Below are positions 25,943 to 36,090 of a stretch of DNA of 64,000 bases, piece after piece (positions within the stretch are counted from its first letter, which is position 1; the number at the start of each line of letters is the position of its first letter). Location of the stretch: the NCBI GenBank assembly GCA_963978545.1, contig OZ021727.1, positions 54,882,487 through 54,946,486 of the forward strand. Direction: 5' to 3'. Source of the stretch: Linyphia triangularis (taxonomy: Eukaryota > Arthropoda > Arachnida > Araneae > Linyphiidae). The notes under the pieces were generated by a model. It had not been told where the DNA came from and ran no database searches. It saw nothing but the letters and a program-made list of their open reading frames with translations. The position numbers and the translations under genes are program-made.

Positions 25943-26656
25943 ATGGTGAGAGCAAAACAGTTTGGAAAATAGAAATTTACTTGCAATCAGCATGTAAAAA
26001 AAGATGTTGTTGAAAATGATGTTTCAAAGGCAAATGTCAGTGCTTCTTCAAAGAAGATTGTGATAGATGACGCAGCTGATGAAAATTGTGCTTTGAACAA
26101 CGTAATAATTTAGGTCGAAATACTGTCACAGCTTTTAAAGAGGAGTGTGTCTTGCATTCATTGCCATAATTCTAATTGCATGATTGCAGAAGAAGAATTT
26201 TAAGCCGGAGAGGTTTATGTGTAAGTGTGGCATTTAGATGCACTGTTTATGGTAACATGACAAGCACCATGTTTTCTCCCAAGACACAGGAAGGGTATGA
26301 AATTAATATCCGGATGGTGTATGGGATGCGATGCATTGGAAAAGGAAGGGATGCAGCAGAAACACTTTGCTCTGTATTAAATTTGCCACCTCCACCAACA
26401 AATTTCAAGTCCTTTCAAGGAAAACTTTTGAATAGCCTGCAGTGTGTGTCAAATAATTGTATGGTAGCAGCAACTGAAGAAACTGTGAAGTTGGGAAATG
26501 TGGGAAGAGATATTACTGCAGCGTTCGATGGCTCTTGGCAGAAAAGGGGTCATTCCTCGTTGAATAGTGTCGCGACTGCTACTTCATTAGAAACTGGGAA
26601 AGTTCTCGACTTTGAATGCATTAAAAAATATTGCCATATATGTCGAAGCTCTTCAG
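25943..26656 (+). pseudogene. Transposase pseudogene, 5' half (Mutator-like DDE)
   Basis: An ATG at 25943 starts a basic N-terminus (VRAKQFGK, then an in-frame TAG, then KFTCNQHVKK). Further stops and at least one frameshift precede the longer open part that begins near 26176. That part has 'NIRMVYGMRCIGKGRDAAET', a Pro-rich 'NLPPPPT', and 'AFDGSWQKRGHSSLN', whose Asp (GAT 26527-26529) is the likely first catalytic residue of the DDE triad. A cysteine pair 'CHIC' follows. The frame is cut after 'RSSS' by the gypsy-2 LTR at 26657 and continues at 37724. In the family this protein binds the transposon ends and cuts DNA in the nucleus. This copy is inactive. Confidence 0.8.
26652..26656. repeat. 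Target duplication TTCAG, left copy
   Basis: Matches 37719-37723 on the far side of gypsy-2. A single copy joins the two transposase halves in frame. Confidence 0.9.
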
Positions 26657-27304
26657 TGTCATGATGTAATCTGACATTTCCTACGATTTGCATGGGGGTT
26701 AAACAACTGCAACTATTACACATCCCCCCAAGTAAAGTGGTGTTAGTCAACCAATTAAAAGATGTGACGAGGGTCAGAAAAGGTCGGGAGAAAGTTGAGA
26801 TCGAGGGAAACGTGGAGACGTTTTTCCGGTGTGTAGGAGTGAAGACTGTGGTTTTGGAGCGGAGAAGAGTTCTTAAGAGAGAGAGAGAGGATGACCCACT
26901 GCCGATGGCTTGCCCCTGAAATTCCATGTGAGTTGATTACCTTTCTTCCTCTATCCTCGGCCTGCTTCGATTTAAGTAACTATAACAATGCCTGAATTTA
27001 ATTGCATATTTTAGTATTTATTGAATATTTACCTATTTGGAGAATTTTTACCTTTTATTTCATTTTAATTTTAATACTTGGATGCATGACAGTAAACTTG
27101 TGTTATTGTCATTTGAGGAATTTAATCTGTGCGTTTATAGTGTATATTGAATAAACTAGTAGATTGATTATGCCGGCCTGGTTATTTTGGTTTGAATTTT
27201 AAAATTATGAAGTATTTTAACTTTGGTTTATCTGATGTTGTTAATATTACTCTAACATCTTACGGTCCAACGCCTTTTACCAAATCACACTAAAGATCAC
27301 GACA
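26657..27304 (+). repeat. Gypsy-2 5' LTR
   Basis: Begins TGTCATGATG and ends ATCACGACA; the 648 bp repeat at 37073-37718. It should contain promoter and polyadenylation signals. A 'gaataaac' near 27150 is a candidate poly(A) signal. An open frame across it (26692-26919) also occurs in the other LTR and is not a gene. Confidence 0.95.
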
Positions 27305-27311
27305 TTATTTA

Positions 27312-27325
27312 TGGTGCCTTGATCC
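27312..27325 (+). promoter_or_regulatory. Candidate primer-binding site
   Basis: TGGTGCCTTGATCC begins 7 nt after the LTR, where the tRNA primer-binding site (usually starting TGG) is expected. I cannot assign the tRNA. Confidence 0.35.
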
Positions 27326-27585
27326 AGTCTTCTATCTACGGTTTGTTCAGATACGCTATTAATGTGGAAACGTAAAATGAATTGTGGTTCACAATTACTC
27401 AAAGGGAAATCATCGAGGGTTTTTGGTAAGGTCAATAAAAATGGTTAGAGTCAAAAAAATCGAGTGCGCATACTTTTAAACGCAATTCTAGAAGAATTAA
27501 TCGAACGGATAGATCAAGCGATAGAGATGACAGTGAATTTGAATTAAGTCAAAATTTAGGACGGGCGGTTATCACAGGAACGGCT

Positions 27586-28761
27586 ATGGCAGAGAGTAGT
27601 CGAATCAATGGATTGGCATTACTGTCTACGTATTTCGAGGGAAATAACGAAGAAACTGAATACTTTTTCAGACAATTCGAGGAAGTTGCAAATATTGCAA
27701 ATTGGAATAATAGAGAACGTCTGACTATTTTAAAAACGAGGCTAAAGGGAAATGCACTGAGGTTCTTAATTTCAGACCAAGAATTATCAAATTCTACTGA
27801 CTACTCATTCGTCACACTTAAGTTAAGAGATTTTTTTAAACTAGAAAAGGGGATCGGTGAATCACAAATTGACTTCGCTAATTGTTATCAGAGAGAAAAT
27901 GAAGATGTTAAATTTTTTGCGCACAGGCTTGTAGTTGCGTCAAACAGATATTTGGGAAACTCACAGAATGTTGTTTCGGAAAGTACAAGAGAAATTCTCG
28001 ATAAAATGAGACTCTCAAAATTCATCGGATCATTACTACCGCAGCTACAATGCGATGTATTAAAAGCAAACCCAACGACTTTCCAACAGGCGGTAGATAT
28101 AGCAAAAAACATTCAAGTCGCAATCAATACTGTCACAAAATTTCGAATAAATTCGTTACAAACGGAAGGTGAAAATGTGAATAGTATACAAAACCAGGAG
28201 CAAAGTCAGACACATGATATCAACAATATTACTTTACAAAATGCTACCCAACAGCGAATGGTTATTGATTGTATCTTTTGCGCCAGTCCGTGGCATTTAT
28301 CAGCGAATTGTGAGAAAATTAAAGAAATAATAAATGCAACTCAATCCCAAAACCCTAATAATCGGTTTAGACAAAATAGCTATGATAGAGGCTCATATAA
28401 TGCTAGACGTGGAAACTATCAAAACAGGGGGAGATATTTCCAGAACAATAACCAACAATTCAATCAGAATAGATTCGTACAACAATCACTAACGAGAGGA
28501 AACACTGAAAATGGCAGGTACTTTAGAGAAAATAATACAAGGAATCCAAATACACACAGAGGAAATAATTCACGTTTTGGAGCCAATCAGTCAGCTTCAC
28601 AACAGGTTTTTTTAGAAGAAACGGGGGGCGCGCAAACACAGACATACCCCTTGGCGAACAAACTACAGTCAATAATATTGAATATAAATTGTTGTTTAGT
28701 GTTAATTCTCTTGATAACCCAAATACCACATTTAAAGGTAACTCCTATTTGCCCACAGTAA
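27586..28761 (+). CDS. gag: Gypsy-2 Gag polyprotein
   Basis: 391 codons from the first ATG after the leader. The frame is open back to about 27441 but has no earlier ATG. The N-terminal half has the helical capsid pattern of gypsy Gag (LLSTYFEGNNEETEYFFRQF; RETV-like segments; 'FANCYQRENEDVKFFAHRL'). A zinc knuckle CX2CX4HX4C lies at residues 229-242 (CIFCASPWHLSANC). The tail is rich in Arg, Asn, Gln and Gly, typical of nucleocapsid RNA binding. Gag would assemble cytoplasmic virus-like particles around the element RNA. Near the C-terminus is a T TTT TTA heptamer (28608-28614), from which a -1 shift opens the protease frame. The sequence looks intact. Confidence 0.88.
   Translation: MAESSRINGLALLSTYFEGNNEETEYFFRQFEEVANIANWNNRERLTILKTRLKGNALRFLISDQELSNSTDYSFVTLKLRDFFKLEKGIGESQIDFANCYQRENEDVKFFAHRLVVASNRYLGNSQNVVSESTREILDKMRLSKFIGSLLPQLQCDVLKANPTTFQQAVDIAKNIQVAINTVTKFRINSLQTEGENVNSIQNQEQSQTHDINNITLQNATQQRMVIDCIFCASPWHLSANCEKIKEIINATQSQNPNNRFRQNSYDRGSYNARRGNYQNRGRYFQNNNQQFNQNRFVQQSLTRGNTENGRYFRENNTRNPNTHRGNNSRFGANQSASQQVFLEETGGAQTQTYPLANKLQSIILNINCCLVLILLITQIPHLKVTPICPQ
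28608..28629 (+). promoter_or_regulatory. Candidate -1 frameshift site, gag to protease
   Basis: In the gag frame the codons gtt-ttt-tta give the heptamer T TTT TTA (28608-28614). A second heptamer, G GGG GGC, is in the same phase at 28623-28629. After a -1 slip at either one, the frame is open without a stop into the protease. About 8 nt after the first heptamer a GGGG run could pair with CCCC at 28647-28650. The heptamer type is the classic retroviral slippery sequence; use in this element is inferred. Confidence 0.55.
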
Positions 28762-29030
28762 TGATTTCAATTGGGAACACAAATTTAAAAGCCATTCTTG
28801 ATACTGGAGCAAATTTGAACTTAATTTCAGGTGATCTATTTGATAGCATTAAAGAACATGTAAAAACAACTAACATTGCTTCTTGCGTTTCAATTAAAAC
28901 AATCACGGGATCCACTTTACAATACAGAAATTGCATACAACTTTATATTAAATTGGGGACAAAGAAATTCAAAACTGTTTTTTTTTTGTATGTCATGGTA
29001 TGCTATCAAAACAATTTGATGCACTGTTAG
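28689..29030 (+). CDS. Gypsy-2 aspartic protease
   Basis: This frame (-1 relative to gag) overlaps the gag end and has no ATG of its own at the overlap, consistent with expression by frameshifting. It contains 'MISIGNTNLKAILDTGANLN', with the retropepsin D-T-G-A motif (Asp codon 28800-28802), and a later 'IKTITGSTLQYRN' flap-like stretch. In the family it is a dimeric protease that cleaves Gag and Pol. The frame then runs into ten T (28978-28987), after which the homologous continuation 'CHGMLSKQFDALLGINFF' lies in yet another -1 frame. Either a second slippage or a single-base deletion in the T run is needed to reach pol. Confidence 0.8.
   Translation: MLFSVNSLDNPNTTFKGNSYLPTVMISIGNTNLKAILDTGANLNLISGDLFDSIKEHVKTTNIASCVSIKTITGSTLQYRNCIQLYIKLGTKKFKTVFFLYVMVCYQNNLMHC
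28978..28987 (+). promoter_or_regulatory. T10 run at protease/pol frame change
   Basis: Ten T separate the protease frame from the pol frame. The protease codons are gtt-ttt-ttt-ttg, so a T TTT TTT slippery context exists and a -1 slip enters pol. Loss of one T from an original T11, or a sequencing error, would look the same. Confidence 0.4.
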
Positions 29031-31834
29031 GTATAAATTTTTTTAAGGAAAATGCTATTAATATTGACTTACGTAATAATTCTTTGGGCTTTCCTGATAA
29101 TTCGTCTGTAGAATTGATAGAGGATGACCGTGGATTTACACACGGTATTCATAACGTTTCTTTGGTCAAAAAGACTATTATGTTGCCAGGTGAGTGTTCT
29201 GTTGTTGATCTAAGATGTAAAGAAAACATTTACCAAAGTGCTACTGAAGTTTTATTCATGCCGAATATCAACAGAGAGGGTTTGCAGGTACAGATGTCAG
29301 TTAATTCAATTAAGGGTCAGGAATTTCAAACTTTACTTTATAACAACACTGACAGGATTTTACATTTAAATAAAAACATGAAAATAGGTGTCATAAATAG
29401 TGATTTTGAACCAGAAGGTGAATTTAATACTTGTGTTAATTTAATCCAGGCTTCAGATGAAGTACTTAGTTTGAGAAATCAGGAATTTAAATTAAGTGAT
29501 TTTGATTTGGACCATTTGAATGATAACGAAAAAAATGAGATGAGTGGACTTCTTGAGGAAAATTATATGGTATTTGCTAAAACTTTCAAAACTTTGGGTC
29601 ACACAGATTTAATTAAACCTGAATTACATTTTAAACATGATAATGCTTTGGCATGTAAGCCTTACCCCATTCCACATTTATTGCGAGGTGAAGCTAAGAA
29701 GGAAATTGATGCATTATTGGAAGCTGGTATTATTACAGAATCAAATACGAAATTTTTAGCACCTTTATTGTTCATTAAGAAAAAATCTGAGAGCGGGGAA
29801 AATAATTCTAACAATTGTCGTATTGCGCTCGATATGCGTCTGATAAATACGGCTATTCAAAAAAGTACACAAAATTTACCTAGAATCAAAGATCTGGTAA
29901 TTTCTCTAGCAGGCTACACCTATTTTTCGAGTATTGATTTTATGAGTGCATTTTGGCAGCTCTCAGTTAGGGATCACAGTGAGAAGTTGGGATTTATGGC
30001 CATGAATCGTAGCTATGTATTTCAAAGATTACCATATGGAATGATAAACTCTAGCGCGATATTTCAGTCTCTTATGGATAAAGTATTTGAAGGGTTGGAT
30101 CAACTGGGCATTCATTACTTTATTGACGATTTAATAATACCTTCGAGATCTTTCCAGGAAATGATGGATAAATTAAAAGTCGTCTTTGAGAGGATTAAAG
30201 AAAACAATTTGACACTTAGTGCAAAAAAGTGTAAATTTTTTAAGACATCTTTGACATTTTTGGGATATCAGATTTCAGAGCAGGGTATTTCTCCAACGGA
30301 GGCAAATACACAAAAGATCACTAAATTTGTTAGACCACAAAATATTAGGGAACTTCGACGCTTCAATGGGTTAACGAATTTTTATAGAGAGTGTATAAAA
30401 AATTATGCACAATTCACTACAGTCTTGGAAGAACTCACAAAGAAGGGTGTGCCATTTAAATGGGAAGCGAGACACGAAAATGCTTTTCAAAATTTGCAAA
30501 GACAGTTTTTTTGTAGGCCATTTTTGAAACAAATAAAAATTAGGGAAAAATTTTATTTGCAAAGTGACGCATCCAAGTTGAATATGAGTTCTACACTTGC
30601 TCAGTATCACAGTAATAAGCTTTGTCCGGTAGCTTATTTTTCAACGAAAAACAATGAGTATGAACAGAAACTTCCGGCAATACATCTGGAACTCTTGGCG
30701 ATTTATAAATCAGTCTTAAATTTTAATGAATTCCTGTATTGCACGCATTTCACGATACTCACTGATCATCGACCATTAGAGTACTTTGGAAAATTGAAAA
30801 ACAATTCTAATAAAATAATTAGAATTTTAACTGAATTAGGAAATTATTCTTTTAATATCCAATATATAAAAGGTACAGAAAACGTGATGCCTGACTTTTT
30901 ATCTAGGACACAAATACAAGATGTTGGGGTAAAATTTGACAGCGATACAACGAGAGTGAAAGAAATATTTTCTCAGGGGCAAAGAAATGTACAAGATTTA
31001 CTTGATACACTACAAACCAATGACACACGTAGCATGGAAAACCTACAAGAAGGGGAACAGCAGAGGGACACGAATTCTTTTTCAGGTCAGATTCAACAGT
31101 CAAACATACAGGAGCTACTAGAAAACACCCATACGATCAATAACATACAAGGTGAGGATTTACACGAATTAGATAATCAAAACATTAGGAGAGAGCAAGA
31201 GAAAGATGAGGGAATAAAGCATATTTCGGATATTTTAAAGGGAACAAATGTAAGATCCAAGAGAAAATTTAAAAATTATTTTTTGGACAATGGAACGGGT
31301 TTATTAATGTTTAAAAGAAAAATTAAGGAGCAACAAAATGTTAAGTTATTTGATAATATAGTTTTACCTCAGAATTTACAGGGACATGCCTTAAAAAGAG
31401 CTCATTTCACACACTTAGGTATTGCAAAAACTTTTGATCTCATGCGGAGAATTTATCACTGGAAAAATTTATATGCAAACATAGTTAATTATATTATAAG
31501 TTGTGATTCGTGCAACAGAATTAAAAGGTGTTATCAGAAAATTTTGCCACAAGGCATAGCGCCTATTCCAACAGAAATTGGTTCTGTAATTTCAACTGAT
31601 ATTCTGGGACCTTTGAAATCTGGCTATTACGTGATTACATTCATCGATAATTTTTCACGTCATATTGAATTGTATCCCATTGGAAACATCGGTGCTAAAC
31701 AGGTTACTGAGTGTTTGTTGAGATATATATGTAGTTATGGCACTCCTAAACAGATCATTAGCGATAATGGAGGCTGTTATATATCGAACGGTTTCAAAGA
31801 GTTGAATGAAAAGCTGGGGAGTGAAATTAATTAA
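29000..31834 (+). CDS. pol: Gypsy-2 Pol: RT, RNase H, integrase (truncated by frameshift)
   Basis: 944 codons. RT begins near residue 209 and has 'RLPYGMINSSAIFQ' and the active site Y-F-I-D-D at residues 373-377 (30116-30130). RNase H follows with 'FYLQSDASKLNMSS', 'IHLELLAIYKSV' and 'ILTDHRPLEYF'. After a Gln/Asn/Glu-rich spacer, integrase has an H2C2 module ending 'CDSCNRIKR', the first catalytic Asp in 'STDILGPL' (residue 867) and the second in 'IISDNGG' (residue 922). An extra A at about 31820 shifts the frame and creates the stop at 31832-31834, before the catalytic Glu. The first ATG is internal; the real N-terminus comes through the protease frame. The mutation should abolish integration by this copy's own protein. 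Confidence 0.9.
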   Translation: MLSKQFDALLGINFFKENAINIDLRNNSLGFPDNSSVELIEDDRGFTHGIHNVSLVKKTIMLPGECSVVDLRCKENIYQSATEVLFMPNINREGLQVQMSVNSIKGQEFQTLLYNNTDRILHLNKNMKIGVINSDFEPEGEFNTCVNLIQASDEVLSLRNQEFKLSDFDLDHLNDNEKNEMSGLLEENYMVFAKTFKTLGHTDLIKPELHFKHDNALACKPYPIPHLLRGEAKKEIDALLEAGIITESNTKFLAPLLFIKKKSESGENNSNNCRIALDMRLINTAIQKSTQNLPRIKDLVISLAGYTYFSSIDFMSAFWQLSVRDHSEKLGFMAMNRSYVFQRLPYGMINSSAIFQSLMDKVFEGLDQLGIHYFIDDLIIPSRSFQEMMDKLKVVFERIKENNLTLSAKKCKFFKTSLTFLGYQISEQGISPTEANTQKITKFVRPQNIRELRRFNGLTNFYRECIKNYAQFTTVLEELTKKGVPFKWEARHENAFQNLQRQFFCRPFLKQIKIREKFYLQSDASKLNMSSTLAQYHSNKLCPVAYFSTKNNEYEQKLPAIHLELLAIYKSVLNFNEFLYCTHFTILTDHRPLEYFGKLKNNSNKIIRILTELGNYSFNIQYIKGTENVMPDFLSRTQIQDVGVKFDSDTTRVKEIFSQGQRNVQDLLDTLQTNDTRSMENLQEGEQQRDTNSFSGQIQQSNIQELLENTHTINNIQGEDLHELDNQNIRREQEKDEGIKHISDILKGTNVRSKRKFKNYFLDNGTGLLMFKRKIKEQQNVKLFDNIVLPQNLQGHALKRAHFTHLGIAKTFDLMRRIYHWKNLYANIVNYIISCDSCNRIKRCYQKILPQGIAPIPTEIGSVISTDILGPLKSGYYVITFIDNFSRHIELYPIGNIGAKQVTECLLRYICSYGTPKQIISDNGGCYISNGFKELNEKLGSEIN

Positions 31835-32466
31835 GATTCCCGCACTGACGCCCTTTCTCAACGGGAAGGCAGAAAAAATTAATTCAGAATTAAAGAATAC
31901 AATTTTGGCATTGAAAGAATCTGGTATGGACTTTGAAATTGCGATAAATCTTCATAAAAATTGGTATAATAACGTTAAGCATTCAGTATTACAATATGCA
32001 CCAAGTGAACTGTTTTTCGGTAGGGAAATGAAGCCTATATTTCAAGCGATGGGTTAAGATAACGTTGACTGGTTGAACTTGCCACACTGGTTTGAAAACA
32101 GGATGCAAATCTTGCAGGCTTGCAAGCAAAATGCTTATCATAACATTGAAAAACAACAGATTATTCAGCAAAATTATGCTAAGTTTAAATCAGTCAAGAG
32201 ACAGATTAAATTGGGTGATAAAGTATTTTTTAAGAATCCTGGGAGATTTCAAAAGCGATTCTTGGGTCCCTATACTGTTATTTCTGAGAGATCACCAAAT
32301 TTACTTAATTCTTAAATTAGACGCTGATCCATTTCAAGAGCGTACAGTGCATATAAGCAGACTCAAACTAGCTGATCATAGATTATCTAAGCTTCAGGAC
32401 AACTATACACCGCTTGCTGGGACAACCCGCCCATCCATTCATTACAATTTGAGACACAGGAAGTAG
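31821..32466 (+). pseudogene. Gypsy-2 integrase C-terminal part, broken
   Basis: After the extra A, the shifted frame continues integrase with 'LIKIPALTPFLNGKAEKIN', which carries the third catalytic residue (Glu, GAA 31872-31874). The part 'SELFFGREMKPIF' ends the core. A TAA at 32055-32057 interrupts it, then 'DNVDWLNLPHW' resumes in the same frame. 'FFKNPGRFQKRFLGPYTVI' is the GPY/F module. A further single-base insertion near 32300-32302 moves the last 50 codons (through 'YNLRHRK', stop 32464-32466) to another frame. Three independent lesions confirm that this integrase is dead. Confidence 0.85.
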
Positions 32467-33843
32467 CGTTGTCAACAATCTGGAGGGAGAAGAGAAGGGA
32501 GAGAGTGAAAGCTAGCAGGAAAGTTCGTTTGTAAACAAACATAGTGAAATAAGGGTTAACTTGATACTTGTGGGACACTGGGCTTGAAGTCAAATCCATA
32601 GGGGTTGTCCTGTTTCCGATATTTACTGTTTTATTTGGTTTAAGGGTTATGTGAAAAGACGCTCGTTATCTCCGATTAAACATGTGCTGTAAATAAAGTT
32701 GGCGTTTCCTGGGCTAACATATCACGAACGGAAACACCTTTGACCCTGAAGAGTCGTCCCAACTGGTTTTGGCATGGGGGGGGGGGCGTCACTTCTAGGC
32801 TGCTCTGTGGTTTTGAAAAGGACTCGGGGTCGGAGTTTTGGAAACGAGATCCGAGGTGGGTGATTTTTTTATCTCCTTCTCGTTTCGGAGGCGAGTGGAT
32901 TTCTTTTTTTTTTTGTTTGTTTGTCTGGGGCAAAAAGGGGGATTTTTGTAGACCGTGTGCGGTGAGGGAAATGTTGGATGTCGGAGAGAGAGAGGATATC
33001 GGAGAATAAATTTTAATGATACGTGGGGGCGAAATTTGTTTTCGGCCGCTATAGAAATGGATAGGTTGCGAGATAAACATTTTGGCTGGGGGTTCTTGAC
33101 ATAGAAAAACTTTGATGGGTTTTTTTTTCTTTGGGGGTTTTGTGAACCATTTTTTCATTTTATGGATTAAAATTTAGGAAATTTATGTTGTTAAAAAACA
33201 GGAATTTTGAGTTTGAATTTCGATACTGCTTAGGGTGTGTAGGAAGTACTGTTGATTTCATTTAAATAACGTAAAAACTATGAGTTTTAAAGACATTAAG
33301 GATTCTAATAGAATTAATGTAAAAACTATTAAGAATTTTTTTTTTATCTGAGGTACTTGTAATTCATATTTGAAGTGAGCGTTTTGTTCACATTTTGGAT
33401 TAATTATGGCATTGATTTAATTTAAGTTTGGCTGAGAAGTGGGGAAGATGGTTTTTCTACTTGCTGTAGATCTTCTTTCATAAAAACTAGTGGATTCTAG
33501 ACTTTAGTTTTGCTGAAAGGTGGATTGGTGTACAACATTCCACTTTTGATATCAGAAATTATTGCAACTTCTGCTGGACAGAAATTGTGAGTTATATTTG
33601 ATGTCTTGATGCTTGGCTCAAGGATAGAGTTCAACAGAGAGGGAACGATTTTCAAAATCACTTAAAAGCAGCCAGTTCAGACGAGCAGCGAGATCATCGC
33701 AGTTAAAAGATTGGCGGTGGAAATCACAAACCACACCAAATCTAAACCACCTGAAGAGTCTCAGTAAATAGCAGTCACAGACCACATCGAGAGAGGGACG
33801 CAAATCCAGAAAAGATATGACAAGAAGGACCAACACCGGGACC
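32467..33843 (+). other. Gypsy-2 post-pol region, no env recognised
   Basis: This non-coding part of gypsy-2 has patches of G runs (32776-32786) and long T runs. 'tgtaaataaagttgg' near 32690 resembles a poly(A) signal context. I see no envelope-like ORF, signal peptide or transmembrane segment. It may be a 3' untranslated region or captured sequence. Confidence 0.5.
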
Positions 33844-34488
33844 CAGTGGCGGCTCGTGGGTAGTAAAAGTGAGGGGGCCCGAATTAAATTAATGGGAAAA
33901 AAACCCACCTTGTAAATATCTAAATACATGAATTTCATGTAATTTTGTAAATGTTACTCAAATACACATACAAACAAAACTACAAGATTAATAACATAAT
34001 TAAATCATCTAAATAAATCTTAATAAAATAAATATTTCAATAAAAGGAATTATTGTAACAAAGATGGCGTTTCGTTTGAGCATGGGGGACGACACTTTGA
34101 GTTATAAAGAATGCCTTTACACCTTCAGGACTTTTGAAAATTAAAAAATATACTGGAGAATTCATAGGAAAAAAATATCAAGTTTGGGTTTCAAATTATT
34201 CATTCGAACTTAAAATTAATGCATATCTATTTGTTAATATTTCAGTAAGAAATACTCATTCACGGTTGAAAATTCACGGTGTTTGAAGCATTAGACGCCT
34301 TTATCCTTTTGTATGCAATATACATCCCCTTATACATAAAACATTCCACAGTCCATGCGTTGAGGATTTAAATGTGAGACTTTACTTCCTCAAATGGTTA
34401 CCAGTGGTCAATGATTACGACGACCGTGGACAGTGTTAATACTTTTAGAATTGCTCGAATACTACTGGGTCTTACTCTAAGATTGAAA

Positions 34489-34511
34489 AAGAGAGAGAGA
34501 GAGAGAGAGAC
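34489..34511. repeat. (GA)n microsatellite
   Basis: About eleven GA units within the hAT-type element. Confidence 0.85.
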
Positions 34512-35662
34512 AGTTGGAACACACCTTTTTGCTCCCTCCCCTTTATAACTAATCACCTCTAGAAATTAATTGAAAAACATTCTATAAATATTTTATAATT
34601 TTATTAGATTAAGAATATTTAAGAACAAATTAAAATGAGCTCATGTTGATGGGGAGAAGTTAAAAAGTTCAACAACCCTGAAGATTAAACTTTTTTAATG
34701 CAAGATACCAATATTTTTAACATCATAACATCATTTTATGCACAATAAAGGTGGCAGATTTAGATTTTTACAACTTCCGCCAATACTGTCGGAACATAAA
34801 GTTCCTTATTCATAAGGTCTTTGATAACTTCCGAAGTTAAACGAATTACATAAAATAAGTGAAAGTATAAAAACGATTCTGTATATATAAAAAAAGAAAG
34901 TCAAAATTTAGAAATAAATGTTAGGACTGAAAAAAATAAATTTAATAACACAATTAAAAATTCAGTAGAAAACCCAGTGAAAAAAAATTCTATTAAATAT
35001 TACATGAATTATATATTAAAAAAAAAACCTCACAACAGCTATTTCCCTCTTCATAACTTTAAAGTAAATATTTAAGTAAAGAATTTTATCTGATTTTTAA
35101 AAAAAAAAATGAAGTAAATTATTTTTAAGACATCGCTTAAGAGATCTAATGAAATTTTTTAAAAACTTTGAATGTGCTATATTAACAAATTTGTAATCAG
35201 TTAAGTTATTATGTTGACCAGTAAAAATTTTTAAAATTAAATTAATACTTGAATTTACAAGGCTATTTGGAAAAAAAAAGATGTTTCGACAATTACGTGT
35301 GACGTTTATTTTTAACAGATCATTATGCGATGACTTAGTTCTAATAAAATCACTCATTTTATGAAGAATGAAACTTTTTATTGTCTGTATAGAAATTCTT
35401 CTGTTAAAGGTATCGAATTGAAAGTTACGTTAAAAATTGAATATGATGCTAAATATCTGTGTGAGTGGTAAGGCAAATACCCACTGCCGAACATTTGGAC
35501 GAAATTTAAGTACTCAAACTTTTTCGGGGGAGAGGGGAAGGGGAAGAAATTATCGAAACAAAAACAAATTGCTGAGCAAATCATACTAATATATTTTGCA
35601 AAGTAAAGAGTGAAATTTTAAAAAATCTTCCACCCGAGAGCAGAGAAAGCAGGGGTGTTTTG

Positions 35663-35691
35663 GTAATGTGATACTCATGGTATCACATTAC
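35663..35691. repeat. Perfect 12-bp stem hairpin
   Basis: GTAATGTGATAC and GTATCACATTAC are separated by a 5-nt loop, and pairing extends a little further outwards. It is not followed by a T run and lies in non-coding sequence. Its role is unknown. Confidence 0.7.
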
Positions 35692-36090
35692 TAAAACTCA
35701 TTGCAAAAACCAGGATGTCATACGAAAGTCGCAACCACGGTTTTCTACCCCCTATAGTTTCAAATTCAAGATCGTCCGAAGAAGGGGTCATTTTGTCCCC
35801 AAGCTGTGGGGGGAAACAAATATCCATTGAAGAATGAGGGGAGACAGGGGGGGGGGGGTTGTAGAAAAGATAGTGACTGATTGACATTTTTACGAATTTG
35901 TGACAAGAGAAATGTTGCTCTATCCACAATCGTCAACGTGGTGAAGCCGATGACTGCTTCAATAATAATTTCTTCAATTTTTTTTTTTTTTTTTTAATTC
36001 CACAGCCAAACAAAATAAATAAGTGGGACTTGGGTTCAAAAAAGTGAGGGGGCCCGGGCCCCCCCTGGCCCCCTGCAACAGCCTCCACTG

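Larger units (their letters stand above)
33844..36090. mobile_element. hAT-type non-autonomous element in gypsy-2
   Basis: 2247 bp. The left end is CAGTGGCGGCTCGTGGG; the reverse complement of the right end is CAGTGGAGGCTG, so the terminal repeats match at 10 of the first 11 bases. The flanks CCGGGACC (33836-33843) and CCGGTACC (36091-36098) form an 8-bp target duplication with one mismatch, the hAT signature. A block 'aaagtgagggggcccg' occurs near both ends in the same orientation (33864 and 36043), and the right one extends into a palindrome of G and C runs. No transposase fragment is visible. It carries a GA microsatellite and a 12-bp perfect hairpin. Confidence 0.8.

Noticed and set aside
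26692..26919. 75-codon frame also found at 37108-37308
   Set aside because: It lies inside the two gypsy-2 LTRs, so it is duplicated because the LTR is duplicated. No recognisable domain; treated as LTR sequence.
32676..33158. 160-codon minus-strand frame, Pro/Lys/Ser-rich
   Set aside because: Arises from G runs and T-rich sequence in the post-pol region of gypsy-2. No domain, signal peptide or conserved motif, and a plus-strand frame overlaps it.
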